From positions 806,001-870,000 of the forward strand of contig JAPDOI010000270.1 of assembly GCA_029168955.1 (NCBI GenBank): 64,000 bases of DNA. The letters are read 5' to 3'. Both the position numbers and the translations under genes were made by a program. Origin of the DNA: Aplectana chamaeleonis. Lineage: Eukaryota > Nematoda > Chromadorea > Rhabditida > Cosmocercidae. Shown piece by piece: positions 1 to 12,663 of the stretch (within the stretch, counting starts at the first letter, position 1; each line of letters begins with the position of its first letter). Below the pieces are notes generated by a model. It did no database searches, was not told the DNA's origin, and saw only the letters and a program-made list of their open reading frames with translations.

Positions 1-490
1 GCCATATAAAGTGTGCAGGACCCATCTAAGAGTGCCCCGGACGCCGGAGAAAATGTACGGGACCCATGTAAGAGTGCGCCGGACGCCATAGTATGTGTGC
101 GGGACCCATGTAAGAGTGCGCCGAACGCCACATGAAGTGTGCGGGACCCATGTAAGAGTGCGCCGAACGCCATAGAAAGTGTAAGGGACTCATGTAAGAT
201 TGCGCCGAACGCCTTAAAAAGTGTGTGGTACCCATGTAGGAGTGCGCCGGACGCCATAGAACGTGTACGGGACTCATGTAAGATTGCGCCAAACGCCTTA
301 AAAAGTGTGTGGGACCAACGTAGGAGTGCGCCGTACGCCACAGAAAGTTTACGGGACCCATGTAAGAGTGCGCCTAACGCCATAGAAGTTGTGCAGGACC
401 CATCTAAGAGTGCGCCGGACGCCGGAGAAAGTGTATGGGACCTCCGAGGGAGTGCTCCGGACGCTGTAGAAAATGTACGGTACTACGCAG
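1..490 (+). repeat. 42-bp minisatellite, copy 1
   Basis: About twelve copies of a 42-bp unit containing GCGGGACCCATGTAAGAGTG followed by CGCCGAACGCCATAGAAAGT. The period is a multiple of three, so long open frames exist on both strands with a 14-residue repeat (VRDPCKSAPNAIES type). I regard these as by-products. Confidence 0.9.
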
Positions 491-867
491 CAGAGCGCAG
501 GAAGCCGCAGAAATAAGAATGTCTTTGAAACGAACTCGAGAACGCTATTCTACAGGATTAGCCGCACTTCGGATTGATTTTTTGTGCGTGCACAACTGGA
601 GCAAATTTATTGTTTTTTTTGGTACAATTTTCCGCTGTCTGCCTTCCCATGTGTCCACATGTGCGGCAGGCCATCTTTAGGTCTACAACAGAATATATTG
701 GGGCAGAATAATTTCTGACAAAATATATTTGAGCAAAATAATTTCTGAGCCGATTCTATATATGCAAAGACAATTTGATAATTTCCGCCGGAGTCGGAAT
801 TTCAGGGGTCTGGGGGCGAAGCCCCCAGCCAGTCGTCAGGCGGGTGGAGCCCGCAGGACGGCTGGTA
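1..867 (+). mobile_element. Helitron-like element, 3' portion (cut by window edge)
   Basis: The 42-bp minisatellite (1-490) is followed by a tail homologous to the second copy at 20363-21806 (shared CGAGAACGCTA, CCGCACTTCGGATTGATTTT and a GC-rich end). The tail ends in a hairpin GCGGG/CCCGC and then GGACGGCTGG followed by T, fitting the CTRR-type Helitron 3' end. Confidence 0.5.
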
Positions 868-2131
868 TAGCATATAGCACCGAGTTCGCGCCAACCTTCA
901 GTAGGGCACGCAAAGTATCACTAAGACAAATGCCGACTGTAGTATTTTTTTTGCTCACCTTTTTCAGTACTTGAACAGGTACTGTGAACCTGATTTCTCA
1001 ACATTTGCTAAACTAAGGCATGTACCCACACATTCGGAATCTGAACAAACATTAGGGATAAGTAAAAAATGTAAGCTAAAGTTCTAGGAGGCGATTCTGC
1101 GCATGTTTTGAACGCAATCGGTAGAATTCCATCAGACGAATTTTTTTTGTGAATGGCTTCAAGTGTTTGAGATTCGCTCCGATTTCGATAAGATGGAAAG
1201 GATTGTGTTGGCAATGATAAGGTGAATGACATGGATTTGATAGAAAACCGTTGTCATCATGTGCAGCTTGCAATGAAACTTTATACACTCTGAACCATCA
1301 ACATCATATTTTACTTTTCGCAGTCTTACTTTGGATATATGCATGCAGGTGCTTGATGGAAGCATTCCGTAAGGCCATTGATATACCTCCCTGTCGCTGC
1401 AGCGACAGGTTTCGATAACTATAACTCATCGAGTCGGGACCAGCTCCGGCGCTATGGCAGGGTCGGCCCAGGAACAGTTTGCGTGCGACCGTCGCCGAAA
1501 CAGGTCGCCGAGGGGTGTTACAGTTTTCAGTGACGTAACCCTGGTATACTCCGCCGCCGCAGCGACAACCCGTCGGGCTGTCGCTGGCTCTCCTGGCCTC
1601 CACAGATTCATCTATTTCACGTTGTTTTATGTGATTTTTGGCATATCATGGACAATATAGTGACATCAGAAGACATCACTATAGTTGTGTGCGTTTCGTG
1701 TTAACTGTTTACCTGCAGTTTTTTTGGGTGTTTATGTGCTGTCATTATCCTTTTTAAATACATTAAAATCGTTCTTTTTATTTATACATTTTTCTAGGCT
1801 GTCGAATGCATGGGTTATATCGCAAGCCGACGTATTTTGCTTCTTCTGAGATCACTTCTAGATTTTCCGTTTCATCAATTTCACCATTTCGTCATATGCA
1901 CTGTGCCTGCACTATTCCACACTGTTCTTTGCATTATTTCGCATTAAACGACTAGAATGATAATCATATGTCACGGAATCCCACATAGACTGTGATAGCA
2001 TGACCTTAATCGATTTTTTTGTTTGTTGTGCGGACGCGCGTGTGTGGAAATTTCAGTCCGCAACAGCGCGTGGATTTCAATGCGGCAACGACGACTCCGT
2101 CCGTCGCCGGCGACCGGCTGTCGCTGAAGTA

Positions 2132-2414
2132 TACCCTCGATGCCCGAGCAGCTCGCAGGGAGGAGCTTGGCCGCCCAGTGCCTGCGTTGCGGCTCGTTTT
2201 GATAAGAGGTGAAAGATTGGTCGTGTGGTGTTCCGGCCACAGCCCGGGCACCTAATAATCGATGCACTGATGGCCGTCGCCGCATCGCTTCCCAGGTGCC
2301 CGGGCTGGGGCCGAGCACTACACAGCCACGCTTTCACCTCTTATCAAAACGAGCCGCAACGCAGGCATTGGGCGGCCAAGCTCCTCCCTGCGAGCTGCTC
2401 GGGCATCGAGGGTA
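2132..2414. repeat. Foldback element with 84-bp arms
   Basis: Arms 2132-2215 and 2331-2414 are nearly perfect inverted copies beginning TACCCTCGATGCCCGAGCAG. The central part has a second inverted pair (GCCCGGGCACCT and AGGTGCCCGGGC). Probable MITE; no protein coding. Confidence 0.75.
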
Positions 2415-2924
2415 CCAATGGCCTAAGAGGCGGCGTTCTTTATCGGCACACTCTTTAGTAAGACGACTGTCTATATCCTTACATATCTTTTTGAAGTTTG
2501 AACCAGTCAGTGGATTAGGTTACAACAAATACACTAGTTAAATTTGGGCAAAGAGTTTTCGGGTATTATGAGGGATTTTCGTCCAATCAGTTTCCTTCAC
2601 TCTGAATGAAACAGAGGAAGACAACCTCTCATATACCACCTCACAGAACCTTTTGTATAGGTCATCGGTGGATGAAAACCCATCAGGATCATTCAGCCAT
2701 TGCACTACATGAAAACTCCGGTTGAGTGACATGCACTCAACTCTGCGGAAATTAGGAGGTGCGGCAAAATATTGTCAAGGAAGCCTGCTTTATAGGGAAT
2801 TGCAGAATACTGTGATGTGAAGTAGCCAGAGGAGGAGGTGCAGCTCATATTCCGCGACTGTAATTGCTGGAAGAATTATATCAAAAATGTTGTCCCCATG
2901 TATAGGCTCTGCCACAAGTTATTC

Positions 2925-3469
2925 AAAGGCAGTGTTCACGATGGAAAAGTAGCCCGTTTTTTGGCTAAATTGTAAGCTTTGGGTCCATCTAAGAAGAGTA
3001 AGAACGAAGTCGCGACGAAAAGTAGGCGGGAAGTTTGTAAAAATCTCGTGAGGCAGCCGACCCATTCGGTCCACGTCCTAGAACAGTAGTTCTGCTTTCG
3101 TTATACCGTAGGAATAGGCATCGAATTTTCGAATAATCTTCATCACGAAAGGTTCTCACATCCCAGCATGTACATTGATCGTTCTTATTCTTAGAGAATT
3201 TTCGGTACAGGAAACAGAAGTCAAAGCCGCTTAACTAAGAATATTAAAGCCCGAGAGCATTTCCCGACGTCAGGTTCAATGCGTTGTATGCAGTCTCCCG
3301 GAAACACAGTCATATTTTTTTGTTCAGAGATTTCTTTAATCAGTTTTAATCATCTACATACTTGAGTGTTCTGTTGGGACTTTTCCCTATCAACTATTTC
3401 TTAATGGACTTACCCACGCAAAAACATCAAAAAGTATAATACGGTTTTTTTATCATGAACACTGCCTTC
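2925..3469. mobile_element. TTAA-type MITE (family A)
   Basis: Left end AAAGGCAGTGTTCACGATGG, right end ATCATGAACACTGCCTT, in inverted orientation. No coding. Confidence 0.65.
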
Positions 3470-4142
3470 AGACCTGCTTTCTTAAAAAATGTCAAAAATG
3501 AAAAGGAACTGTGATCAAGTAATACTGAATTTTACTAATTTCTTAAAGATTGAGATCTTCTAGAATCACTGTTTTTCCTTTGTGGAAGGAAACAAGGTCA
3601 GTAAACCAATTAGCTGTTGTTCGTCACTCGAACTTGAGTTAGGTGGGTGACAGACATAAAAAGTATGCGGGACGAGGTGATAGAACGCTCAGCTCCACTG
3701 CAAAGAACGTTCGGATGCAATTTGAAATCATGGGACACTCTTTGCGAGAAACGAGAGAAGAATGCTCTTGGCTATACAGCATAAACCTCCTTCTCTTCTC
3801 TTGCAATTTCCATCTTGTCTGTGTATATCGTAAGATGATTTGAGCATAATTTCAGAGTCTTTGATTTTTGGCGATAAGCATGTTTCACTAATACGGAAGA
3901 ATATCAGGTTTTCTGTTTTGAATAAAATTTTGATGTTGATTCAGCTGATTAAAGATACCACATGCCTTAAAAACAAAACACGGATGTGAAAATATACAAT
4001 ACGATTACGTGGGGAATCTTTTCGCTTCTAGTTACGATAATATTTTTCTTAAACCCCCAATCACCTGCAAAGATGTGAGCTTGATTTATTTGCATACCCA
4101 CATAACTTGCTAGGAAACCCTGCATGGCGTTCCTTCGGATTC

Positions 4143-4634
4143 TTAAAGGCAGTGTGCACGACGATTTTCGTTCCCGAGTTTTCCACTCAAAACAATGCGT
4201 TGGCAACCAAGTATTACCAAAATTACGAAGGAACAGCGAGAAACGCACTTTAACGTCTTATTTCAGTGACATTATTGTCTGGCCTGAACTAGTTGTCCGA
4301 TTGGATGAACATGTGAACGGTGGTTGTTTACGGTGAAAAAATGGGGCTAGTCAAAAATGGAAGAATATTTTACGCAAAGAAATATTAGTTTGGGTCGGAA
4401 ATAAGGTACGAAGCAACAGAGAGTAGAGAATTGCATAAGACTGTTCTGCAAAAAATTTCATTGTTACAACGAACAGTTCCAGTGAGATTCAGGAGGATGG
4501 GTGAAAGTTGAGGATTTCTTGCCCTTCTGCTGTGTTTTTCTCAATTTCTTCGCCATTTCAGTTCTACCCGGAGTTCAAACAATCGAATCAGCAATTGATC
4601 TCAATATCGAAGATTACTGTGAACATTGCCTCAA
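4143..4634. mobile_element. TTAA-type MITE (family A)
   Basis: Left end TTAAAGGCAGTGTGCACGAC and right end GTGAACATTGCCT. The interior is related to the copies at 60183-60671 and 40573-40980 (shared TTACCAAAATTACGAAG). Confidence 0.7.
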
Positions 4635-5160
4635 AAGGCACATTCCAACCTCAGAATCGTTTTTCTGCTATTCTGCCTATCTTCAAAACGGTCCCATTCT
4701 GATTCCGATCATGTTCCTGGAATCGTACAAGACCCCATGGGAACGGAGTTATGGCCGTTTATGGCAAAATGAGCTGCGGAGGCATGGTGGACGAGTTGTC
4801 AAAAGCTCGTAACTTCGGTCATTTGCAACCGATGTATGCGAGCCGACCTTAATAATGAGAGAGGCTGGGAATGAAGGGAAAAACGGGGCTATTGATCGGC
4901 GACCACAGCTCATCTCGCCACTTTTGAGCTCGAAAAGTCGTAAGCTTCAGTGGGCGCCCCAGGGTGGCTTCCTCCCATATCTCGCTTATTCAGGGGAATC
5001 AGGAGCTCTCACTTCTCAAGGGTTATATAGGGTGAACCTACTTTACAACTATGTGCGAATCCCAGATTTGTTAAGGATGATGGATATTTTCTGGTCGATT
5101 CTGGCACGCTGTCTCCGGATCAATTACCAGATTTTTTGAGTTCACTTCTAAACAATGCTA

Positions 5161-5398
5161 CAGTTGACCGCAATGCTAAAAGGACATGGTGCGGTTGCGG
5201 ACTTGCACTAAAACTACGGTAGAATCGGACACTTTGCCAGATTTCGTCATCGATCGGCTCCAACCGTCGTCTCTCTGCTCACGAGAATATCAGCTGTGGC
5301 GCCGATCGATGACGAAATCTGGCAAAGTGCCAGATTCTATCGTAGTTCTAGTGCGAGTCCGCAACCGCACCATGTCCTTTTAGCATTGCGGTCAACTG
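5161..5398. mobile_element. TA-flanked foldback MITE (Tc1/mariner type)
   Basis: Arms of about 98 bp (5161-5258 and 5301-5398) with only about four mismatches around a 42-bp centre. Ends are CAGTTGACCGCAATGC and its complement, with TA on both sides, the target of Tc1/mariner transposases. No coding sequence. The transcript would form a long hairpin. Confidence 0.85.
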
Positions 5399-5669
5399 TA
5401 TGCGCATTTTTGCGGCTTTATGAGACAGTAAGGGGATGTATCAACTGACTTCCAGGGCATTCCAAAAAAACTGTTTCGTATCATCTCCTATGCAAGGTTT
5501 ATCTGGTTTGATGATCAAGAATCTGGGGTCCTTGTATCAATATTCTCTGAGGATTAGTGTAGGTATGTGGTTGGTATAGTGCCACAAATTGTAAGAAATC
5601 AAATCACCACCTTCTTATGTTAGCGATTGCATATTGAGGAACTGTTATGTGCCAGTATTTTCGTGCTTG

Positions 5670-5863
5670 AGTTAATAGGGTTTCTGATCTATGTTTTCTA
5701 TCTATCGCCCTCGAAAGTTGGCAAATAAAGCAAACACTTCGCGCTCAGCACATCAAATAACCTCCACAGTCAATAGGGCTTCTGATCTCTGTTTTCTATC
5801 TATCGCCCTCAAAAGTTGGCAAATGAGCCAAAACTTCGTGCTCAGCACATTAAATAACCAACA
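5670..5863. repeat. Tandem duplication, about 100-bp unit
   Basis: Two copies starting TAATAGGGTTTCTGATC and CAATAGGGCTTCTGATC and ending AAATAACC, with small differences. Confidence 0.8.
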
Positions 5864-5987
5864 GACTTTCGAGCTGAATCTGAGGTTTCGTCCAAATCGC
5901 CCACCCTAACCTACCGCGATCTATTGAAAGTCGATAAAAGGGCGTAGGATTCGTGTTAGGTATTGCAAATATCTCCCACAGAACAGT

Positions 5988-6482
5988 TTTAAAGGCAGTG
6001 TCCACGATAAAAACTAAGTCTGACTTTTTGATGGAGATCGGCAGCTGTGCGGCCTAGCACAACCCTAACGTTGAAAAAACTAAGAAAAATGAGCTCGCAA
6101 CGGTCCCCTCCGGCCTCAAAGTTGGACACACGTCAGCTCGTCACACCCAGATGCACTTTCCACGCCCACCGACTTGAACAAATGAATGCTCGTGACCGTG
6201 AGATGAGCGGTGGTTTCCGATCAATAGCCCCGTTCTTCCCTTTATTCCCAACTTCTCTCTTTACTCAGGCCAGCTCGCATACATTGGCTGCAAAAGACGG
6301 AAGTTACAAGCCTCGGACAACTCGTCCACCGTGTTTCCTTAGCTCATACTTTCAGGGACCATAACTCCGTTCCCAGAAGGTCTTGTACAATTTCAAAGAC
6401 ATCTCTGGAATCAGAGTGGAACCGTCTTCAAGATAGGTGGATAAGCAGGAAAACGATTCTTATCGTGAACACTGCCTTTAAG
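5988..6482. mobile_element. TTAA-type MITE (family A)
   Basis: TTAAAGGCAGTGTCCACGAT to ATCGTGAACACTGCCTTTAA, so TTAA stands at both ends. The interior is a close relative of 23214-23682 (shared GGAGATCGGCAGCTG). Confidence 0.85.
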
Positions 6483-7346
6483 CTAATCTCTCGTAGCTTT
6501 TTATAAATCGCGAAAAGTTTCATTTGGCTTTCAGAATTTCCTCCCGGTGGAGAGCTTCGAGCCGAATGTGTCGAATTCTACCAAACTATGACAATATAAA
6601 ACCACAGGTTTGCAACAAGCACGTCAAACAACCCCCGTAGCGGAGTTTCAGGTCAAATCTAAAGCGTTTTTTCAGGCGCTTTCAGAAAGACTACCCTTAT
6701 TTCAGGTAGACTGGGCTAATGAACTCTTCGAGTTTGTAACTCACTCACCCGTAGCATAAAATTTTTTGAAAACCAACATACTGACTTCATTCCGAAGTTC
6801 AGCATGTCAAATAGCCTTCGGAGGCAATTCCTAGCAAAATCTATCAAACATAAGCCAACGTGGCCTTCAACTCAGCTTTAAGCCCTTTTCACAGTTTGCC
6901 ATACAATGCTGTCCGACACTTAACAGGATAGGTCTGCTGCGTTGGTGCGATCCGCGCTGCGACGTCATCCGACCGATGTCTCAGTGCGGTTAAATCACTA
7001 CTAACCCCTTACACACTTGCCCGACCGCCTTAGGACGACTCGTTATCGAATGTGCAATATCTACCTACCCTGTCCTATCCATCTAATCTATCTTGACTTA
7101 TCAAATTTGATAACGAGTCATCCGACGTTGGCCTGCAAACTATGTAAGGGGCTTTACCAAGTTGGGCCAAGTTATGACGGACTAGGGCGTGTTGTTTTTG
7201 CCATACACTTTCGCAGTAAAGAGTCGGAATGACGGTTGTTTACCATAACTTCTTTCACTGCGGTGCGATGCGGTGTGGCGAAATACGCCGCAATTGCGTT
7301 GTACGGCTCTGCCCGACGTCGGACGTCAAAAAATGAGGAGAGCTTC
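6483..7346. other. No gene seen; weak inverted repeats
   Basis: The open frame at 7017-7232 has no recognisable feature. GACTCGTTATC (7037) and GATAACGAGTC (7107) form a short inverted pair inside what may be an old MITE. Confidence 0.4.
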
Positions 7347-7349
7347 AAG

Positions 7350-8172
7350 CCCCATTCATAGCTGGCTGCTTTAATTTGAAGTCGAAGCGACCAACCATAT
7401 TGCCTCGATTTGAAATGGCTGGACGAAGCGATTTGAAAGCGCTTTGCCCAGCGATTTCAAACCGTGGAGCGATTCGGGATTGCTCTTGAGGACGAAACTC
7501 CGCGTCAAACGGGACGAAGATTTGCGGACAAAGCAGGAAGATTTTTCTGTTTGCTCGCAGAAATCACTAGGGTCGCAGGGAGTGATTCGCAAGGCAGCTA
7601 AAACGATAGAAGGATACCTGTCAAGGTGTAATTGTAGGATTTCACTGGGAATTCACGTCAAATGGTCCGCAATTTGGTTTTTGCAGACAACGCCGCGATA
7701 TTGAGTGTGGAGTGTGCAATTTGGCGCTTAATACCCTACGTCTTAACCAAAGGTTATGGCTTAGTCTCTTCGAATAGATGAAACGCTCCCAACATGGAAG
7801 CTACGAGACTAGTCGAAGCGACCGAACAAAATCAAGCAGGTCGCTCCGACCAGCTATGAAATACTCCTGTCGCTAGGCGATCGCTACTAAAACTGCCGAC
7901 TGTTGCAACCCGTCGCGACTCAGCGCATTATCTGTACAGGCCACAAAACGGCCAAAGTCTCACCGACGTTTACGTCGCCGCGCGGAGGCCAAAACTCGTC
8001 GCGCGGCGGCCAAAACTCGTTCGTTTCCGACGCGCGTGCGGTTCCGTCCGCGTGCGGTCCGGTACGCAGTCGACGGTGAGACTCTGGCCGTTTTATGGCC
8101 TGTAGTCGCTATGGGTTTTGTAACTGTTGGCAGTGCCGCAACTAGTCGAAGCGACCAGCTATGAATGGGACT
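7350..8172. mobile_element. MITE with CCCATTCATAGCTGG ends
   Basis: Left CCCCATTCATAGCTGG and GTCGAAGCGACC, right GTCGAAGCGACC and CAGCTATGAATGGG, in inverted order. A second hairpin (GGCCACAAAACGGCC with GGCCGTTTTATGGCC) lies at 7938-8101. No coding. Confidence 0.6.
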
Positions 8173-9488
8173 TTAGAAAATGCAAAGTTTGTCGGTCTTC
8201 AAATAGTTTCTTAAACGTCCTCAGCAAAATCTTATTTCTGATCCGGAGAGCGTGCCGGAATTGCCCAGACAAGCAAACACTCTTACCTTTCCAATGCGGG
8301 AACACCATGCGACCGCCAATTCCCGGGATCAACCCGCCGTCAAGGTACTGCCGATCTGATCCCGGGTCGACGTCTGTTGGATCGTGGGGTGGGTGTAGTT
8401 CCTTGCCTCTAGAATGTAGCAAACGCGAACAAATAAGTCAACACTCAACAAGAAATAAAGCATTAGCGTTTATACGTCTCAGTTTTTTTACAAAGAATAC
8501 CACGGCGTTAGCACACCAAAAGGGAGTTTAACTATTCCTCAGAATTGGGTGGCTTAACCGCCAGCTTGCCTGATAGGCAATGAACCATGTATCGTACGAG
8601 TCGCGCGTTGGCAGAAGTGACAAACATGATCAGTTTAATTAACGAGATCCAACCGCCTTCTCTACACAGTCCTGCCCGGAACCCCACTGACGAATTCACG
8701 AATGCCCGCGATCCGACCGAAACCTCATTGGCCGCCTTCGATCTGATCGACGTGTTTAAATTGTCCTGCAATTAGCCCAAATTCCGTCTACCGCCATCCG
8801 CCCGCTACGCTCGCGCGGTCAGTCCGTAGATGTTTTCACCCCAGTCGGTGCGACCGGTGTCATTATCTGAGTATTTAGATATCGAAAACTCTCCATAGTA
8901 AATGACGTAAATCGGTTCCACTCACATCTGTGTTACAGTTTGCAAAGATCGTTTTTCGCAATTTTCTGAACGCAGTTCTTATACAGAGAACCAATCTTCT
9001 ACAAAAGGGATGGCGACAAAATGTGTCGTGAACGATGTTTTTGACTGTCGAACGGACCGTTCATTTCCACATTATCGCTCGAGTGGGTTGTAGGCGCAGT
9101 ACACCACGGAGGTAGAAGAAGTTGTTTTGCCTTTAGAACTTCGAATAATTAGGCCTTTACTTTCAAGGGTAAGGTTTCCTTGTGGGATTCATACTGTGAA
9201 AGACGGAGAAACTCCTCCTTTGATGTGTACTGCGCCCACAATCCCTTAAAATCGCGCAAGATGATGATAAGGATCTCATTTTTTCCACACAGCCAGTAAA
9301 TGCATTTGGTGTTGACTGAGTTCAAGACAGCATTGAGTTGTGACTTACTAAACTGGGTATCGATTTTCATCTTCCAACTTCTTCCCTAGCTCCAGACCGA
9401 TCCCTCAATGTGGCTGACCACTGCCCGAACGCGTTAGGAGTTCGCTCCTAGTTGACTGTAGACTAGTGAGAGCTGTATATACCTGTAC
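8173..9488. other. No gene recognised
   Basis: Open frames up to 134 codons (8127-8531, plus strand) show no domain, no consistent splice sites and no repeat. Function unknown, possibly none. Confidence 0.35.
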
Positions 9489-10034
9489 TTAAAGGCAGTG
9501 GTTACGATGAATAACGTTATCGAAAAAACTATAAAAATCAGCTCAGATATAAAACAGCTCAAAAACTATGAAGGTAGCGCGCTGAAAAACGGGCTAGAAT
9601 TAGAGTTATTAAGACCCTAAATTTTCAGTTCGTGCACACGTGCACAGAAAGATCACAGTCTCATGCCGAGCATTCAAAAATCATCGACACTCAGAGGAAG
9701 AAATACATGCAAATTTACCTAATAAAAACAGTTGAACAATGAGAGCAAGCACTTCAACCAATGTTTTTGACTAGATGTGTACATAAATCCTAGAGTTCAT
9801 TAATTGAAATTCAATTTCAAGTCAGCTGATGCTCTCGATATTGCAGATCATCGATGCCGATGATGTGGGGTGGACTCGTCCGCCATCAAAAGACAAGAAA
9901 GTTCAGGCTTCGACTTTGGCCCAGAGAAGCTATTTTTCGTGATTTTTTCTTACAGGTTCTACTACTCTGTACCCAGAAAAGGATTTAGAGAGGAAAAGAA
10001 GACGAGCATATTTGGGCGCGACCACTGCCTTTAA
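9489..10034. mobile_element. TTAA-type MITE (family A)
   Basis: TTAAAGGCAGTGGTTACGAT at the left, GCGACCACTGCCTTTAA at the right. The left half is homologous to 28213-28350. Confidence 0.8.
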
Positions 10035-11787
10035 GATACCCGAAGATCAGTCCAATGCAGGACTAGTACACGATATGCGGCCGGCCTGGTCAGCAACAGC
10101 AGCCTTATTGCCATACCACATTAGACATTAAGATACATAAACAAAAATAAAAATAAAATAAGTAAATAAAATTTGTGCAAAAAGAAGATAGAGTATCACA
10201 GTATACCGACGCATTCTATTAGAGCAGTCAACAACGGCAACGAGCGTCTAAAACATTCTGTAGCACGGAATCGAAATTTAATCACTTTTTTTGTAAGCGT
10301 TTCAATACTCTACTAGGACTACAGATGTAACATATAGCTATAAGTAGGCGGTGCAGTTACGTGAAGCAACTGTTTCGACACATGTTTGAACAAAAACGAC
10401 AGTGATGTTGTAATAGGATCCATAACAACTTGTGAACCCGCCCTATTCTGCACAAGTGCATCCCTATTTTGTAGCTAGCCGTAATATATTTTCGCCGTAA
10501 AAAACATATCTATCGTACTCGGTGTTGAGGGAGCGCGGCATCGTATCTGTAGTGAAAGGAACTTGCTTCGAAGAAATAACAATGATGATAAATTCATTAA
10601 TTCTCAGAATGTTAGGAAATGCGATAGAGCGGAATGGTCTAATAGGGTACCACAATGGGAAGGAAAAACAACATGAAAGACAGACATCACAGACGGAAAT
10701 CTACCTAGACCTCGATTCTACTCATTCATAGGGTGTTGAAGCGTCTAAAACATACTTCAAACCAATACGGGGTTAAAGGCAAATGCACAGTCCACACAGA
10801 ATGTTTCGTAGGTCCGATGTGTATGACGAAAAACATAAATATCAGCTTGTGCGATTGAAAATGCGACTTTCCGCAGAAACTGTCAGAAACCCTACGACAT
10901 CGCTCACTTTGAGATATGATGCTCATCGTGGGGAGAAGAGCCCACCGCGAGTGTAAGACATTTGTCACCTAATAAACCACCTTCTGAACATGCAAGGAGT
11001 ATTGTAGTGGAGTATTTGAGCCAACAATGAGAGGCATATTTTTTTTGTCGATGATTTGAAGTTCCCTCATGATCGAATGTGCCTGAAGTCTCACTAGTAG
11101 GTTTGCAATTCGACAGTATGACCGAGACGATGACCAGACTCAGTGTCGGTGTTTCGTTTCTTAAATTTGGTTTTTTTTTCAAAGTCATCGTCTTGAGCCA
11201 GGATCCTACTTCTTGCCGAGGCGATCGAATCGAGTTGATTGGAATTGCAGCGACGTCTTCGTCATGCGTCATGATGTCTTCGTCATGCTGCTGAGTTACG
11301 GGGTAAGGACTAGCAAAAATACGGGGCTCCATAATGACGCTAAGCGGCAGGCGTGACCAGGTTAGGTATGACACGTCATCCAGAGAGCAGCAGTCGCCGC
11401 TCTTCATCACTTGCTGCGCGCCAGGATTGCACTCTCTCAACGCGCGCAAAGTTCCCAGATCAGACGATACCAGCGACCAATCCTTGAGACGAGAAGTATG
11501 ATTTCGTTCCTACAGGATTTTGAAGCCCCTCCGCATCGTGGAACTTGGCCATAAATCCGGAATCATACTTTCCGCGACGCGTTACCGCAACAGTACATAT
11601 CACACATGTCGATTTCCGGTTACTGAACATATATAATAAACATTGCATAGCATCGCCAGACTCAGGCCAAACACTACCTTCCAGATTTTTCAACTTTTCT
11701 GAAGCCGTCCTTCAAACAAGCGCGGGTATTTCATTTTCGCGTGCTTATTATTCCCAGCAACAAACGTTCAATAAGAAAACGACAACA
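10035..11787. other. No gene recognised; one 181-codon frame
   Basis: A minus-strand frame at 11449-10904 (181 codons) starts MRALRECNPGAQQVMKSGDC. It has no hydrophobic segment or motif I recognise and contains a small acidic duplication (HDEDIM/HDEDVA). It may be chance. Nothing else is seen apart from a half MITE end (TTAAAAGCAGTGCCCACGAT) at 11788. Confidence 0.3.
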
Positions 11788-11916
11788 TTAAAAGCAGTGC
11801 CCACGATAAAACCGGTCTTTGAGTTTTTGCCGGAAATCGAGAGGTGCGAGACCAATGTCATCAACAATGTTGAAAAATGTGTTGAATGTTCGTCTATAGC
11901 ACGCACGAGGTGGTAG

Positions 11917-12030
11917 GATGACTTTATTGACTAACGTTTCGGCGGATTTGCCCTCGTCGGAGTCTGAAACGGTCAAGTTTACTTGCAAAATTAATCGGCC
12001 AAATATAGATACTATCCTACAGAAAACCAG
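11917..12030 (-). repeat. Penelope-like terminal repeat, copy A (inverted)
   Basis: About 110 bp from GACTTTATTGACTAACG to ATACTATCCTACA, repeated in inverted orientation at 12640-12745 with about 90% identity by eye. Penelope-like elements often carry such inverted extra copies of their terminal repeat. Confidence 0.65.
11929..11960 (-). ncRNA. Hammerhead-ribozyme-like motif, copy A
   Basis: The same 32-nt motif on the opposite strand, with stem II reduced to GGC/GCC and the same C at core position 4. Confidence 0.4.
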
Positions 12031-12156
12031 ACAAAATTTCCCAAACAAAAGGCACGGAAGCATAGAACTGAGGGCATACCTGTTCAAAAGTTCTCAGAAA
12101 ATCATGTAATCTGTAGAACAGCAAAACGGGTACCGGAGTGACAGAAAGTACCCTCA

Positions 12157-12663
12157 TCAGAAGCCGAGCCTGATGTAGGGTTGGGGCTCCCGTGTTATAT
12201 TTATACCCTCATCCTTCCGGTTGATCTTGGGATCTCTCGCACTGATCCAGAACGCTTCCAGCGCTTTTCGCGCACTAGTCTGAGCCTCCCGCGCTAGGAT
12301 CTCCACTCCCACCTCAAAATCATCTCCAGTATGGCAATTAACCCTGTGGCAGTCCAGCGCAGTGCCGATCCGCGACCCTTCTTTCCCATCTAGTTGTTCC
12401 TTTATTTGCACCTGTAAGGGGCGAGCTGTTTCGCCGATGTACTCTTCACTGCAGCTCTGACATGTGACAATGTAGATGACGCTCGAAGCAGCGCAATCGC
12501 CCTCGTTGCCCGCTGGGCAGATGACGCAATGTGGGGTAACGCATGTGCGCTCATATTGGCGATTTCGAACCATGAAGGCATGCCACTCAGTTCTATGTTT
12601 CCGTGCCAATCGTTTGAGAAATTTCGTCTGAATTCCTGTAGGATAGTATCTACATTTGACCAA
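12157..12663 (-). pseudogene. Penelope-like element GIY-YIG endonuclease fragment
   Basis: 168 codons without a stop. A Cys cluster (CVTPHCVICP...C) is followed by IYIVTCQSCSEEYIGETARP, the GIY-YIG core (Tyr64 and Tyr75), then EARKALEAFW-type helix with Glu136 and KINRK with Asn148. This single-strand nicking endonuclease domain at the C-terminus of Penelope-like retroelements primes target DNA. No reverse transcriptase is found upstream, because the frame runs straight into a terminal repeat, so this is a 5'-truncated copy. Confidence 0.82.

Noticed and set aside
1..490. CRISPR-like regular repeats
   Set aside because: The 42-bp units are contiguous without unique spacers, and the DNA is eukaryotic.
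11079..11294. Plus-strand 71-codon frame in the unassigned 10-11.8 kb region
   Set aside because: Overlaps a longer minus frame, has no motif and no splice support.
12122..12175. Second hammerhead candidate (CTGATGAG plus GGTAC/GTACC stem) on the minus strand
   Set aside because: The conserved GAAA after stem II is missing (CGTTTT follows), so the core is incomplete.
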